Shown here in pieces: positions 12,501 through 25,200 of a stretch of 64,000 nt of DNA. How positions within the stretch are numbered: the first letter of the stretch is position 1; each line of letters begins with the position of its first letter. The notes below the pieces were generated by a model that saw only the letters and a list, made by a program, of their open reading frames with translations, made no database searches and was not told the origin of the DNA. Source of the DNA: Atrichornis clamosus (Eukaryota; Chordata; Aves; Passeriformes; Menuridae); NCBI GenBank assembly GCA_013400975.1, contig WBMZ01002572.1, positions 1 to 64,000 of the forward strand. The letters run 5' to 3'. The position numbers were made by a program, and so were the translations under genes.

Positions 12501-14106
12501 CCAGGTTCAGCCTCTTTCTCCGCTCTCATTCTCTAAACCCAGCCAGGGGGAGTGTCGCCCCAGGCCGAACATATGCTTCTTTCCATTGCACTAATCCACC
12601 TTCAGCGTGGAGGAATAATTGCTCGAGTGTCCATGGCTCCTCGGCGCTTTGTCCCTCGCTGGCTCCCATCAGCTTGGCACACGCCATTTCAATCAAATCC
12701 TTTCAGAGCCCTGTCTCCTTTTATCACGTCCCCGTTCCGGCGAGAGGAGGGAGGGGAGGACTGGGCTCCCCGCAGCCCCGGCGGGCCAAGCCAAACCAGA
12801 CCGAGTCTCCCCACCGGGAACAAAAGAGCCGCTGAGCAACACCGGGCTGAGGTTGCTCTGTCTGCAAAAGCGTTTGAGTATGTTGTTGTTTTGTTGTGGG
12901 GGAAAAAAAGAACAAAAAAAAGCCATCCCGCGGGGTAGTTGAGCTCTTTTCCCTGGAGCAGTGAAGAGTTCCTGTAGTCAAAGCGGGCATCGGGTTATGA
13001 AGAGATGTGTGGAACCCTCACCTCTCGGTGGTTGTGCTGCTGGTGACAGGCGAAGGGATGGGAATTGGCGGCTGGAAAACTCTCGCGACTCTCCGTGACC
13101 AGGGGAATGAGAGATTTTAGCAGGAATCTGCCCTCACCCAGATTTTCCCCTTTCACTCGGCAGAGACGGCCCCAACCCGGTGGGACAGAGCGGCTGGGCA
13201 TGGGAGAGAAGCAGGGATGCTCCTGCCCTTCCCGGCCGGCTCGGGACTCCGGAGTGGTACAGTGGGGCAGGCTCTGCCCCGCAGCAGGGAAAAGCGCCGT
13301 CTTTTAATTGTTATGACTCCCTTCTCCTTCAGACGAGGGGGTCGTGGATGTTGTGAAGCGGGTTAAAAATTCCTCCTAGGAGCCCCGAGCTAAGAGTGAA
13401 AGGAGAGTAAGGCAGGATGGTTAACCGAGGGAGATTTAGAATTAAAGAGAAAAGGAAAGGAAAAAAACAAAGAGAAAAATGTAGACGATCTCTACACCCT
13501 TCCGGGACTTTTTAGGTCTTTCTTCCTTCTTGTTTTTGCACAGTTGCCCGGGATGGCTGATGGGGGGCCTGCCCCCCACCTCCTCCGGCTAGCCCGGCCG
13601 CCGACTCCGGGCCCACCTTTCCCGGGAAGGCTGCTGCGCTCCCTAAGGCGGGGAGCTGCCGTCTGTCCTGCCCGCCTTGCTGCTGCTGGGAGGCGGAGGT
13701 AGGGGGCTCCGAAGGGGGGTCCTGCCTCCCTCATCAGCGCTCTTGCGTTCGCCGCAGGTCAGGACCGAGAATTTCACAAGAGAACGGGGTGTCTGGGCAG
13801 AGACGGGATGACCGCATTTCACACCCTGCCGCCCCTCCATGCTCCCCACCCTGCGCTCCGAGGGAGCCCGCAGAGCCCCGGCCCGGGCGCAACTGGCGCG
13901 GGAGCTGCGAGGGGCTTTGCCGCGACACACGGGCCGGGGCGGGGGGCGAGAGCAGCGAGGAGCTGCCGCGGGGACAGAGCTGCCCGGCAAACGTGCGGCC
14001 GCTCGGGAGTGTGCCGGCGTTTGCTTCTCACAGTGTTTTTCCCGTGAGTCCCTGAACAGTTATTTTACTAAAGCGTGGGTCTTCCCTGCTGCTGAGAAAA
14101 ATCGCC

Positions 14107-14154
14107 TATACATATATATATATATNNNNNNNNNNNNNNNTATATATATATATA
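14107..14154. repeat. (TA)n microsatellite containing an assembly gap
   Basis: TA dinucleotide runs flank 15 N at 14126-14140. The true repeat length is unknown, and the N run has probably been placed by the assembler. The surrounding order of sequence looks continuous but is not proven. Confidence 0.9.
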
Positions 14155-15119
14155 AAATTTTTTTAAATTCACTATTCCACTACGTTTGGATTTAACCGCA
14201 ACATCCACAGAAACTGCCTTATGAAAACCAGACTTTTCTATGAAAAGACTCTTCTGGCAGCAATTAGTCTGGCTTTCTTTAACAAAATTCTTTGTAATGT
14301 CATTCAGCGGAAAAAAAAAATCCCAGGATAATTCTGATTACACAGTTTAAAAAAAAGTAAAATAAAAAAAAATTAAAATTAGCATATTCGGGTTTGCCCT
14401 AAAAAAAAAAAAAAGGTTAAATTTCCCATTGATCGGAAAAAACTCGCTGAGATTTTGCGAGGGTGGGATTTCACGGGAAATAGACTCATTCAGTTCCTGT
14501 GTGATGGGCGTAGAGGCCATTAATACACACACTCGTTACAGTCTTATTTTAGGGGCTTCGCCTCTCAGCTCCACCTCGGCCGGGAAGCGGCAGGCAGGCA
14601 GGAGTGCCGCTGCCTCCAGTGGGAGGCTCGTGTCTGGCCCCACGCAGCTGCGCCCACCCCCCGGCAGGCAGCGCTCGGCTGAAAATCGCGGCTGCTCGGC
14701 GCGCAGGGAGAAGCGCTTCCTTTCCTCCGCACCCCTCCCTGGGAGCCGGTTGTCCCCGCGTGGGTCCCGGCCCTCAGCAGGGCAGAGGTTGTCACCCCGG
14801 CTCCTGGGCGGCACCCAGCTCGCTCCCTGCCTGCCGCCCCTGCCCACCGGCGGAGTATGAGGAAGCGGGGGAGTGGGGGAGAAGAAATCTCGCCCCAGGA
14901 GGCGGGGGGAGCGTGGGGGTAGCTGCCTACCTGGAAGCCTGTCGCAGATTCTCGGGCAAAGCCAGTCCCTCCGCCTCATTCGCAGGTTTTAGCTACTTTC
15001 TCCCTCCCTCCCTCCCTCTCTCCGTGCTCTGGTGAAAGGTGGCATCTTCCAGCCCAGAGAGTCAAACGTTAAATTGCTAAACCAGAGTAGGAAAGGAGGG
15101 GGAGAAAAAGAAAAAAAAA

Positions 15120-16395
15120 GGCGTGTTTATATTTCAGATATTTTTAAAGGTCGGCTTTAATTAGGTTAAATACAAGTATTATTGGCCCAGAAGCACATAC
15201 TTCAATAAGCTCGTTACAAGCCTAATTGCAAAGCAAAAAAAAAGTGCGTGTGGAGAGAGAAGCCGCACTCTTTCGGCACGACCCACCTGCTGAAGTGCGT
15301 GCGTGGGGATACTCGGTGACCGCAGCTTGGGGCTCCGCGTTTCCCCACGCGGGACAGGGCGGACGGGGCAGGCTCCGCAGTACTGGTGCTCCCCACCCCG
15401 GCTTCCATCCTTTGGAAAAGAGTTTTGCATTTCCCCGCAGTGCTTGCTCGGAGTGGGGGGCTGCTTTTGCTGAGCGAGGTTTGGAGTGTTCGTGTGTGAA
15501 TCTACTTTGAACTTGCCGTAGAGCCCAGTCCCTCTCGACCCTACAAAATAGCCCTTCTCCCCAGCTGGTCCTTCTCTCAACCCCTTGGCAACACTACCTG
15601 GGGGGGAAAGGGGAACCATTTGCCCTGAATCACCAATTTTCATGGCTTGGAAAGAAAAAGGTAACCCTCATGTCTAGCTCAATTAATAAACATGGTGATT
15701 TCACACCCAAAAGGAGGACATTATTTCACGGGAGCGCTATCAGCTCCATCACAAAGGGTCACAGCGCAGCTGTGGCGAGCCCGGGGTTATTATGCAGCCT
15801 GATGATAGGATCCCGCTTGCCATCCCGGCTCCTTCCTCGGGGCGACCAATAGCCCCCGGCAGGGCTTGTGCCACCTCATGATAAAGGACTTACCGGATGT
15901 GTGAGGAAATGGAGCAGCTTTCAGATGAAAGGTAATCAGCTTGCAGGCGCAGCCCCAGCCCTTCGCTTCCCCCACCCCGTCTCCTGTCTTTCCATTTAAC
16001 TTTTTTTTCCTCCTCCCCCCAGACAACAGCAAGAAGTTATTATTCATTTGAACGCAAACCTGACGCTCCCTCTCACCTTCTCCGGCCCCCTGCGGGGAGC
16101 AGAGGCGGGAGACTCCCGATCCCCCCTCCCGGCCAGCCCTCACGGCTGCCGGTGGCAGGAGGAGCTGCCTCCCCGCAAGGAGGGACAGTTGTGGCTGATG
16201 GATTTCTGGTGTCAGGAATTGGGTCCAGAAGCTGTGAGGCAACATATTAACTGCGATCCCATAATCTCTTAATCACATTACATTTTAAGTGAGCATGTGT
16301 AATTTCACCCATCAATGATTTATTTAAGCAAGGGAGCACAATTACTTGTCTCGCACACAAACGCTGGCTGGGGGAGCATTGTTTGCCAGAAATAA
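15120..16395. promoter_or_regulatory. Conserved-looking core within the CpG-island cluster
   Basis: Three AT-rich, non-repetitive blocks (15,120-15,240; 15,640-15,930; 16,190-16,395) alternate with CpG-rich DNA. They contain homeodomain-like words (TTAATTAGG, CAATTAATAAAC, ATCAATGATTTATTTAAG) and a CCAAT box. This mix of CpG island and enhancer core is what I would expect of an orphan-CGI-associated enhancer. No cross-species comparison was possible. Confidence 0.4.
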
Positions 16396-17589
16396 AATCT
16401 GCGGTTTCAGGGACTATCTTTTTCTCCGTGCTGAGAAACCCCAGACCCTCACTCCTGAGGACAGGAGTTAGGCGGCTGATCCTCCTACACAGACAAGGAG
16501 AAGGCGAGGTTTCCCACCCTTTTCATCCATACTTTTCCCAAAATCGGCCCGGCAGCAGTGTCTGACGCTGGTGCGGTATGAAGTGTCTTCAGCTGCCCTG
16601 TCCTTCCCCGGTGCCGCCCGCAAGCTCTTGCTTGGGGCAATATGCCGGGGAAGCCAGGGAGAGGTTTGCTGGCGTGTGGGGAATCTGACAGTGTTGACTA
16701 AAGCAGGTATAGTTTATCGGGGGAGCCGATTTTACACGGTGTCACTAATCCCGTATCCTACACTAAAGAGGAGAGAAAGTCGAGTAACGTCTCCTGGCCC
16801 GATGCTGAGCGCTGCTCTGGGCATTTGACTCCTCCGGCTCTGGCCTGGACACCTCCGGCACTGTGAGACTGAAGCACGCCCTGCATTTCGGCGCGCCAGC
16901 CCGCTCTGCCGGGGCTGCACCCCCTGCTCCGGTCAGATCCTTTAAAGTTGCTCCAAGAAGAGCAACGCGACGTTTCAACGGGGGTCAGCATCTTCCATCC
17001 TCTCTTCGGCCCCAAGGCCAAACTTGCCACCGAACGGCCGGTGCCGGGGCGGGACCCGGTTTCCCGGCTGCGGAGCATCATCCCCGCCGCCTCCTGCTTG
17101 GGGACGGCGACCGCCGGCGGGCAGACCTCCAAGTCCCACTGTCTGCCTGCGGACAGGGTATACGGGCGCGCAGGGGACTCCAGCGGCTCCCCCAGACCAC
17201 CCTCTGGCTCCGGGCCTCTCGGTCCTGCTGTGCAGCTTGGCACCAGCACCAGGCTGCAAACACCTCCACAGCTTTATTGTTATTATCGTTATTATCGTAT
17301 TCTTGGTATTATTATTACATCTCTGGCAGATCGCTCTATGCAGAGCAGCTGAACCCCGTGCTCGCGGCGAGGAGGGAAAGCCACTCGAGAAATGCGTGGA
17401 ACTGCCCGGGAGTCGATGTCTTCCTCAAACCAGACTGGGGTTCTACACGTGCCAGTATCTTTACTAAATAGTCGATGAAAGAAGGTCCCTGAGAGGGAAA
17501 ATTTTCGGCTAAAGAGAGAGCAAGAGACCTCCTCCTCCTTCAGTAGTTTAAAAATCTTTTTTCTTTCTTATTTTCTGTAGCTGCCTTAG

Positions 17590-17960
17590 TCAGGCATTTG
17601 GCAGATTTAACGTTGCAAAGGAAACAAAGTAAAAAAAGTAATTACATTTTTGGAAAACAAACAATAATTACACGATACAATCGGTATAACAGTAAGCGAA
17701 ACACAGCAGCGGGAGTTAGAAACTATATTCTAGCCATGGAGACGGGCTCCACCGCTGACTCAGCGATTTTGAATACTCCAAATTATCCTTACATCGGATT
17801 TCTGTAGAGCAGTTCAGCTGCAGTCTACTGGCTTTTAAATTAAAACATATCTCGCTGATTAGGCGCGTATTAGGGTCTAAAAAAATCCCTCCAAAACAAG
17901 GAAGCACGTTTCTCAAGGTAAAAATTATTCTGGTGGATCAGGACTATTTCATGAGTCCTG
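17590..17960. promoter_or_regulatory. Candidate enhancer with a Maf/AP-1 palindrome
   Basis: An AT-rich unique block flanked by CpG-rich DNA. GCTGACTCAGC at 17754-17764 is the core of a T-MARE (large Maf or CNC-bZIP) and includes an AP-1 site. Several AATTAC homeodomain-like words lie upstream (17638-17672). Confidence 0.4.
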
Positions 17961-18037
17961 TTTCCCCTTTCATACGGATGTCAGGCGGAGGAGCTGCGTT
18001 TGGAGGGGCAGCCCCCGCTCCCCGGTTCCCGATGCCC

Positions 18038-18056
18038 GGGGCGGGGGCGGGAGGGG
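18038..18056 (+). other. Canonical G-quadruplex motif
   Basis: Four G-runs (4, 5, 3 and 4 G) are separated by single-base loops: GGGGCGGGGGCGGGAGGGG. It lies at the downstream edge of the CpG-island cluster. One-base loops predict a very stable parallel fold and also Sp/KLF binding. Confidence 0.8.
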
Positions 18057-18099
18057 AGCAGGAGCGGCTCCCTCGCTTCTGAACTGCTGCAGCACCTGT

Positions 18100-21000
18100 C
18101 ACCTGGAGAAGCTGTGACTTCATATGCCCCGCGGCTCTGACTTCACGTTGGAGCGTATTATTCCATCACTGAGCCGTGTTGACATAAACACTCCCTCCCC
18201 CTCACCTCGACCTTCTACTCCCTCTCCCCCTGTTTGCCCGACTTTCACACGAATATTTGGGATGATCTCTAAGGCAGCAGAAAAGTTGTGCGTGTGTATT
18301 TATTTTTCTTGTATTTCACTATTTTTCCAATTTTTTTTTTTTCCAATTGACTCAGTTTTATTTTAATCACGAGCCCTCAGGATTAGTTGTAATGATATGA
18401 ATGGTTAAAGTGGGAAGAGCTCAAGGCTCTAGAACGCTCTCTCCTCGGAAGAAAATACCAGGCATCCCTCAGAAATAGCTGTGCAGAGCATAGGTCTTAT
18501 GAAAATGGATAGAAATCATAGGGCTGTCGCTGTAATGTGAATTGTACGTGAAATCTAGCATTTGTTCAATCAAACCTTTGTTCTGCTTCCCATTAACTGG
18601 CAAATTGAAAAGGGGGGAAGAAAGAGGAGAAAAAAAAGGGAAGAGAGAAGAGAAAAAGAAATACTTTGATTGCTGCAAAATACTGATTTCCATCATTAAA
18701 ACGTATGTCCCAGAGAAAAGTTTTGAGTTGTGCTGCTGTTCAGTCTTGGTACTGCCCTCAGGACTCCCAAATTCCCAGGGAACAGGCACACAAGCATTGA
18801 TGACAACAACAGCAGCAAATACGAGGCTCCTCGCCGCCTGCTCTATTTGAAAGCAAACCTGCTCTATTTTTCGTCAGGCAACCCCAGACAGAAGTGGCAA
18901 TATAAAGCTTTAAACCCTTTGGAAATTCCTTTCTGATTTAAGAGAGCCAGGGGGCTTTCGTCCTCTCCCTGCCGTTGGTTGTGAGGAAGGGCAACAAAAG
19001 AGGTAAAATGCCTTCTCCAGCTAACTGGCTCAGCGTTTCATATGCATCAAAGGGAAAGCAAGAGCTAATCCGAAAATGACCACTTTAATGTACACGAACC
19101 CATGGCTACAGCAGCAGAACCGAGGGGGATTTTGAACTCTCCACCACAACAAAACCCTACACTTAATGTCATAATAACAGATATTAAACAAAGGGGAATG
19201 AAAGGATCTCACGCTGGGTTTTCTGCATTCTTGAGTCTAATTAAAAATATACAGAAAAAAGACATAGTTTGGGTCAAAATGGCATGAGAGACGCCTTGTG
19301 CCAGTGAAGAGGCTGCAATTATCAGCTTAGAGACAATGTCCTAGAGGTCTTATTCACTCTTCAGCTTCAGGGGAGCCGAAAGACAGTGCAGGGGAGAGAG
19401 GGGGACATATGCACCTGACTAGGGCTGGAAGGACTTGAAGAAGGGGCTGAGGGACACTTATCTTCTCCTTTCCCCTTTCCTCAGACAGCAAAGGGGGACT
19501 AAAACAAATACACCAGAGCCCCAGAAAGGTTTTTGTGGATTTTTTTTTTTTTTGAGGCCTTCCATTCACATGGAGCTGGGGTGTTTACTCAGTGTCAGGT
19601 TGTATGACTCTGGCTTCTGCCTTTGGGGCTGGTGCCGACAACTGGGAGGGGAATCCTGTGGTGAGCAACAAGAGCCCTGCATGACAATACCTTCCTGGGG
19701 AGAAAATACCTTGCAGAGAAGGGATCTTCTCTAAAACCAAAGGCCAGAAATTGGAGCCAGACAAATTCAAATGCAAGATAAGGCACAGGCAGCCATTCAC
19801 CAATTGAATAAGCTACTGAGCACAGCATCGGTCCTATTCCCCCCTGTATTTTGGCAGAGGTGTGGATGTCCACACAGGTGATGTGACTGAGTCTAACCCA
19901 AGAGATTTGGCTCAATACAGAGCATAGTCTGCCATATGAGAGAGTTCTGAAAAAGCCCTCGAAGCTATGACTAATAAACGACTTCAAGACTTTGTGATCT
20001 GGCCCCTTACAAATATCCATAGTGCTATTTTGTTGGTATTGGTGTTTGGCTGGTGTTACTTACACATAACTGTAGACAAACTGTCTTTTCATTGGCTCGT
20101 ATGAAAGCTAACCTCTTTCGATGCTTGTTTATTTTGTTTCCAGAGGAGCCAGGCTTGTCCAGGTGTCAGGAAGATGGGTCTTCAGAGAAGAGTCACCAGT
20201 ATTGCCACTCTCCATATGTCCTTTATGAACGAGACTTTCTTGGTGCCTGCAGGCATCTTGGGCTGCACCCAAGGTATTGCCTTCCACCAGCATGGCAAGA
20301 GATGGGCAGAAGTTCCTTCAGCCAAAACACTTGAGATCTATGGATGGTACTCCCACTCCAGGGAAGGGACGTAATTGTGGTGGAAATCAAAACAGAGAGA
20401 GAGAGGGGAGCAGTGCTGCTTTCATCCCATGGCAGCCACAGGGAGCAAAACACACCTGAGCTCAAATGTTCCATTTATCCCTCCTCAACTGGTCAAATGG
20501 ACCCACTCAGAGTGACTCAAGGTGTTGGATTAAATTTATAAATACATAGCAGAGAGCAGCCCTGACTCTTGCTACCAGCAAGACCTGATGGATCCTTCTT
20601 TCTTAGGTCCTGTCTGTGCCTTGTTCTCAGAGGCTTCAGCTTCCCAGGCCACCCTGCCTTGGAGTCTGTTTTGCAGAGAGAAGAAGGGTCTTTCCAGCTT
20701 GCCTGGTGAGACCGTCCTGACCTGAGTGCCTTTGCAAAAGACCCAGGAAACCTTTCCCCATAATTACAGGGTTCTCATCTCAGGGCTGTATGTGCAGTGC
20801 AGTTACGTTTACCAACATGGTGACTCCTACTAATCCTTCAGCACAGCTGCCTCACTGCAGCTGAAGATGAAGTTTTAATTTTTGTCCATAAATCCAAGAG
20901 GTCTTCTCCAGGAAACATCACTAACATTTCTGAAGCTGGTTGTATGCTGAGTTTTTGAGGAAAACTGTAAAACGGAGGTTTCAGCTAACATCGCTCCTCA

Positions 21001-21840
21001 GCCTGTAAAATCATATAGGGGGAGAAGAATATTTGTTACTTAAGGGCTTGAGCTGAGGCTTTCTGCCTTCTGTTTTCTTTACGGCTTTGGAGTGACACCT
21101 ATGAAGCAGTGTTTGAAACATTTATGTGCTGTTTTCGGTGAACACCTGGAGAGCAATCCCACTGCCCTTGCAGGGAACGCTGGCAGGACAGGACAGGGAG
21201 GGATGCCAAAGCTCATTTTCTCATCTCCAGGTGTAGGTTTATGCTACTTAATCCCATAGTGGTCTTTGGCTGGTGCACCCGTGGGAGTTGAACCACATTT
21301 GGCATTGCAGGGGTGCTCCCCACGCACTCCCTGCAGTGGGCACTGCTCTGCATCCCTCCAGGACACGAAGGCTCCTGCACTGGGCTGACTGAAGATATGC
21401 TATCAGGTCTGACAAGGGAAGAAGTCCTACTTCAGACAGGGCTTCAAGCATCCACGTGCTGTGAGGCAGCCCTGACACTGTGATAGTTTTCTTTGTGGTA
21501 TGGTGCCTAAGAGATTTAGTAGCTGAGTAGGAAGCTATGAGCATGCCCCCAGTGCTCCGTCTGTCTTCTCAAGACAGGCTTTAAGTGAAGCTACAGACTA
21601 AACCACTGAATTTGGAGAAGCTGAGGTGTGTTTCCTTAGTCCCCTTTGCATGAGGTTCAGTGTGGTGGTGTGAGTGCAGTTCTCATCAGGATGAGTACAT
21701 TAAAAATAGCAACAGACAGATGGATGTGAAAATAAAAGCAACTCAGGGCAACAACAGCAGCAGATAAAGCAGCAATTCCTTGAGAAATGGACTTAAGTAA
21801 CTGCACTGTTGTAAAGTCAGTTGGATTCTTGAGATGAAAA
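18100..21840. other. Intergenic, gene-free
   Basis: Unique sequence with T-rich (18,300-18,362) and GA-rich (18,608-18,660) patches. No coding exon, RNA gene or clear transposon is recognised. Open frames near 19.6-20.5 kb have no family signal. Confidence 0.6.
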
Positions 21841-22210
21841 CAACAGGAGAAATTTTATTCTAACAAAATTATCATCATCACCACTTTAAAGGAAATGGTA
21901 AATGAAGGTTGGAAGAAGCTTGACCAGGCTAATAAAATAATGTGGTTCATTTTGCTCATATCTGATTAACATTGTATCTAATTGTCATGCTGGTAGCAGT
22001 TCCATTGCCAGTATAATTTTGAAGCATTTTATTGGGCTTTTGTGTAAAAAATTGCCCTCATGTGAGTTTGGGTTTATACATTACTCACTGGAAAGTATAC
22101 ATTTTTTCAACCGATATTATACACAGTAATTAGGTAAAATATGGGAATAAATGCTGACAACATATAGGGCCCAAACTTGTCAACATTTCACTTTTATTAG
22201 TGTGAACACT
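21840..22210. promoter_or_regulatory. Candidate conserved non-coding element
   Basis: AT-rich, low-repeat sequence with words such as CTGATTAAC, TCTAATTGTC, ACAGTAATTAGG and GGGAATAAATG. The texture resembles ancient vertebrate non-coding elements. Support is by eye only. Confidence 0.3.
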
Positions 22211-25200
22211 GCATGGGCACATTTTTAGTGGGGCAGCTCATTAGCCTCTTGGCCAGCTTGATGGCTTGGTGGGTGTGCTGGGATGGGGATGAAGGCAATG
22301 GCAATGGGGAGATTGGGAACTAGATTGGGACCTGGGGGATTTATATTCTTTTCTGTTGCTTTTGTCATAGGGCGAGGTGCGATCATAACACAGTACACAA
22401 GTACCGTGCCTTTATTGTCTGTTTGAGGAATATAATTGATTATAAACGATTAGCACAGGCTCCTGTACTAAGATTGTCCCCAACACATGTGGCAGTCTGC
22501 TGTGGATTAAGTTGCAAAATATGATGTGCAAAAGATGTTGACACTTGAGGGTAATGAAAGGCACTTTCTACAACCTACCGTTTGTTCCTCACATTTTTCC
22601 AGTATAGAGGTACTGGGTTTACATTCAGTAGGCCCTGGCTGGCTCTTCTGCACTGAGAGCAATGGGAAACAGCTAGGTGTCTCTCTGCACTTTCAGGTAC
22701 TTCAGTGCTTTAAAAATCTGATTCCTGTGTGTTTTGTGTCTATGTCCTTATCTTAAGATCAGTTTAACTGACTTGGAAGCAGGTAAAAATTTTACTAAAA
22801 ATACTTGCTGGCCTGTTTCTAAGAATAAGCTAGAAAATAAAAAGGTTACTTTAGGTCTATGCCTTTCAAGTTTATATTTGTCAGGGGAGCATCTAATACA
22901 GCCGTATGGAAAACTGGATCCTGCAGATGGGACATCTACATGGGACAGCCTGCACATTGAGTTCAGGGGATCTTGTCACTCTAGGAAAGATGCTCCCAGG
23001 CCTTGGTATTTGGAGATCTGGACAAAGAGGTCCAGCTGCCATGGCATCGTGTCATCCCTTGTACCCCTACCGATAGATCCCTGTCTTTCAGTTTCACTGA
23101 TAAAATTAATGAAAAGGAAAAATTCTCAAGGAAAGGAAGCAAACTCCACAACCCTGCTTATAAATAACACCAAGGCTTGAAACCAAAGTGATGGGAAAAT
23201 CACATTTTAAGCTGTGCCTGTGTCCTGGATTCACCCTGTTGAACAAGAAAGTAGTACTGTCATTTCCGATTCCCTCCTCGCTGTTGCCCTGGCAGTGTCC
23301 AGGGTGGGAATAGTTGCATGCATCCACTGCTGCCTTTCTTCCATGGCTGTGTCACATTTCTCTGGCTGTTCCTCAAAGGGGTTGTTTGTCCCTAAACTTG
23401 ATGGCCTCCCCCAGACCCAGTCTCTGGTATTCGACATGAATCTTGCTGGCAGAACGCATCCTGGCGGCCTTTTCCGTAGGGTCCTCTGAGTGACAGACAG
23501 ACCTGTGGCTCCCCGGCCGTTGCCCTTCGTCCTGTCCCTAAGCGCCTCCTGTGAACTTCCACAAAAGGACTCCGAACATAGCTGAGCAGCGTGATATGTC
23601 TTGGCATCCCTGCCTAGGCCTCTTCAAAATGTGCTTCCCCTTGTTCATAGCAATCAGGCCATTTCTGATGATGGTTCAGCAATGCCTCCCAGGCAAGTGA
23701 GGGCATGATCAGTCCTTCTTCTCCAAATTTTGTTCTGAGTGAGTCAGATAAGGCATCTAGGCAAGGAGAGGCTCTGCAAGTCAGGGGACAGCAATGGCTT
23801 GCAGTGTTCACGTGCCCCTCACAGCTGTGCTTGGAGAGTGAAAATTGCTTCTGGAACCCTGCACCCAGGAGCCTCTGTGCTGCTGGGGTGCAGGGAGGCA
23901 TCGCCAACACTCCAGCATCTGACATCACAGCCTGTGGAGCGTAAATTGGTCAAGCTCTGTAATTGCTCCTGTTTCCAGTGTGTCTTCCAGGAAATTAGCT
24001 AGGTGGCCCCATTGATGTCAGGGGGTCTTGCTACCAGAAGACTTTGCTACTTTTTGGTTTTACATAAAACTAATTGAAGAATAGGTGGTACAAATATTTG
24101 TCCTCTTTTAGATGGGCCTATCTAGATCTCTCTGTGTTGGTCTAGTGTTATAGCCTGGTGTCCCTGGCCCTAGGACTTTTGACATCTTGGGGCTAGGAGG
24201 TAGCCAGGTTCTGAGTTTAGTGATTTTTGTGGGTCCCTTGACTGTAAAAGTAGAGCTGTCATTGCATCCATACCTTCTACAACAGTGTCAATATCTTCAG
24301 ATACAGCGATGTGCTGGTAACAGAACAACAAAATCCAGAAGTGACTCATCTGCCAACTCCTATGAAGTGGCCATTATTGAAAAAGGAATTTCTCTTTCCA
24401 TTGTTATTTGGCGTTTCAGTGAATCAATTAATATTTCAACAGGAATCTTGTTAAGATTGAGTTTTATTTTATCAAATGTTAAGCACAGGACAGGATTTTG
24501 AATGAAAACAAGTCAGGGAAAAAAGGATGAGGTTTTCCATGATTATTTGCTTATGATGCAGTGGAAGGCACATACATCCTATCCTCTCCTAAAACAAAAA
24601 AGAAAAGATCCTCCAGCTAGGCATTTTGCATAGTGATTGGGCAGAGGTTTTAATTGGTTAATTGTCCACTGTGATACTTGATTAATCCCAGCCATGGCTC
24701 AGCATGCCACTCCTCCTGCCATTGGAATGATCCATCTTAGACAGGAGAACTGATAAACTTCACCTGTGCTGGGGCTTACCGAGAGAGAAGCAATTTCCTG
24801 GGAAATGCATGGCCCGCAGACCCCACTCAGAAGACTTACCCTATCTGTGCAGTTCTTGTTAGCAGAAAAAGACCTTGGGATCAGGCTGTCTGGGTTCTGG
24901 GGCAAGGAGTGGCCTTGAATGGAGGAACCAGGAACTTTTGCTGTTTTGCTCATCAGTAGAGCAGTTTTGTCAGGAGCAAAAGCCATGTGAATGCTGTGCA
25001 TTTACAGTGTACAACACCTCGGTTGTGGACTTGAAGGACAGTGCTGATGTTAGTCCTTTAGTGAGAGAGGAATAGAAGCACCAAGTTCTTAATGGAGTTT
25101 TTCAAGGCCAAACATCCCACCTCATACAGTACTGGAAAGAAATGCAAGCCTCTTGCCTTTCAAACTCTTGTGTAAATAATTTTTCTCTGCTCTCTCCTAT

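Larger units (their letters stand above)
12500..18100. promoter_or_regulatory. Orphan CpG-island cluster downstream of TFAP2A
   Basis: CpG-rich segments at about 12.6-14.06, 14.56-14.96, 15.29-15.40, 15.72-16.17, 16.85-17.26 and 17.98-18.08 kb are broken up by AT-rich, conserved-looking blocks (15.12-15.24, 15.64-15.93, 16.19-16.39, 17.59-17.96 kb). No exon of a known gene is seen, and the open frames inside are GC-composition artefacts. AP-2 consensus sites occur at 12557-12565, 15852-15860 and 16148-16156, and a CCAAT word at 15846-15850. This pattern is typical of Polycomb-marked or poised regulatory DNA near developmental genes, or of an unannotated lncRNA promoter. The choice between these is open. 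Confidence 0.65.

Noticed and set aside
13492..15035. Several overlapping GC-rich open frames on both strands
   Set aside because: Frames on both strands are open at once, the mark of CpG-island composition and not of coding sequence. One of them crosses the N gap.
16863..17471. A 202-codon open frame in the CpG-rich cluster
   Set aside because: GC-rich DNA has few stop codons by chance. The protein is rich in Arg, Ala and Pro, has no known domain, and competing frames on both strands are similarly open.
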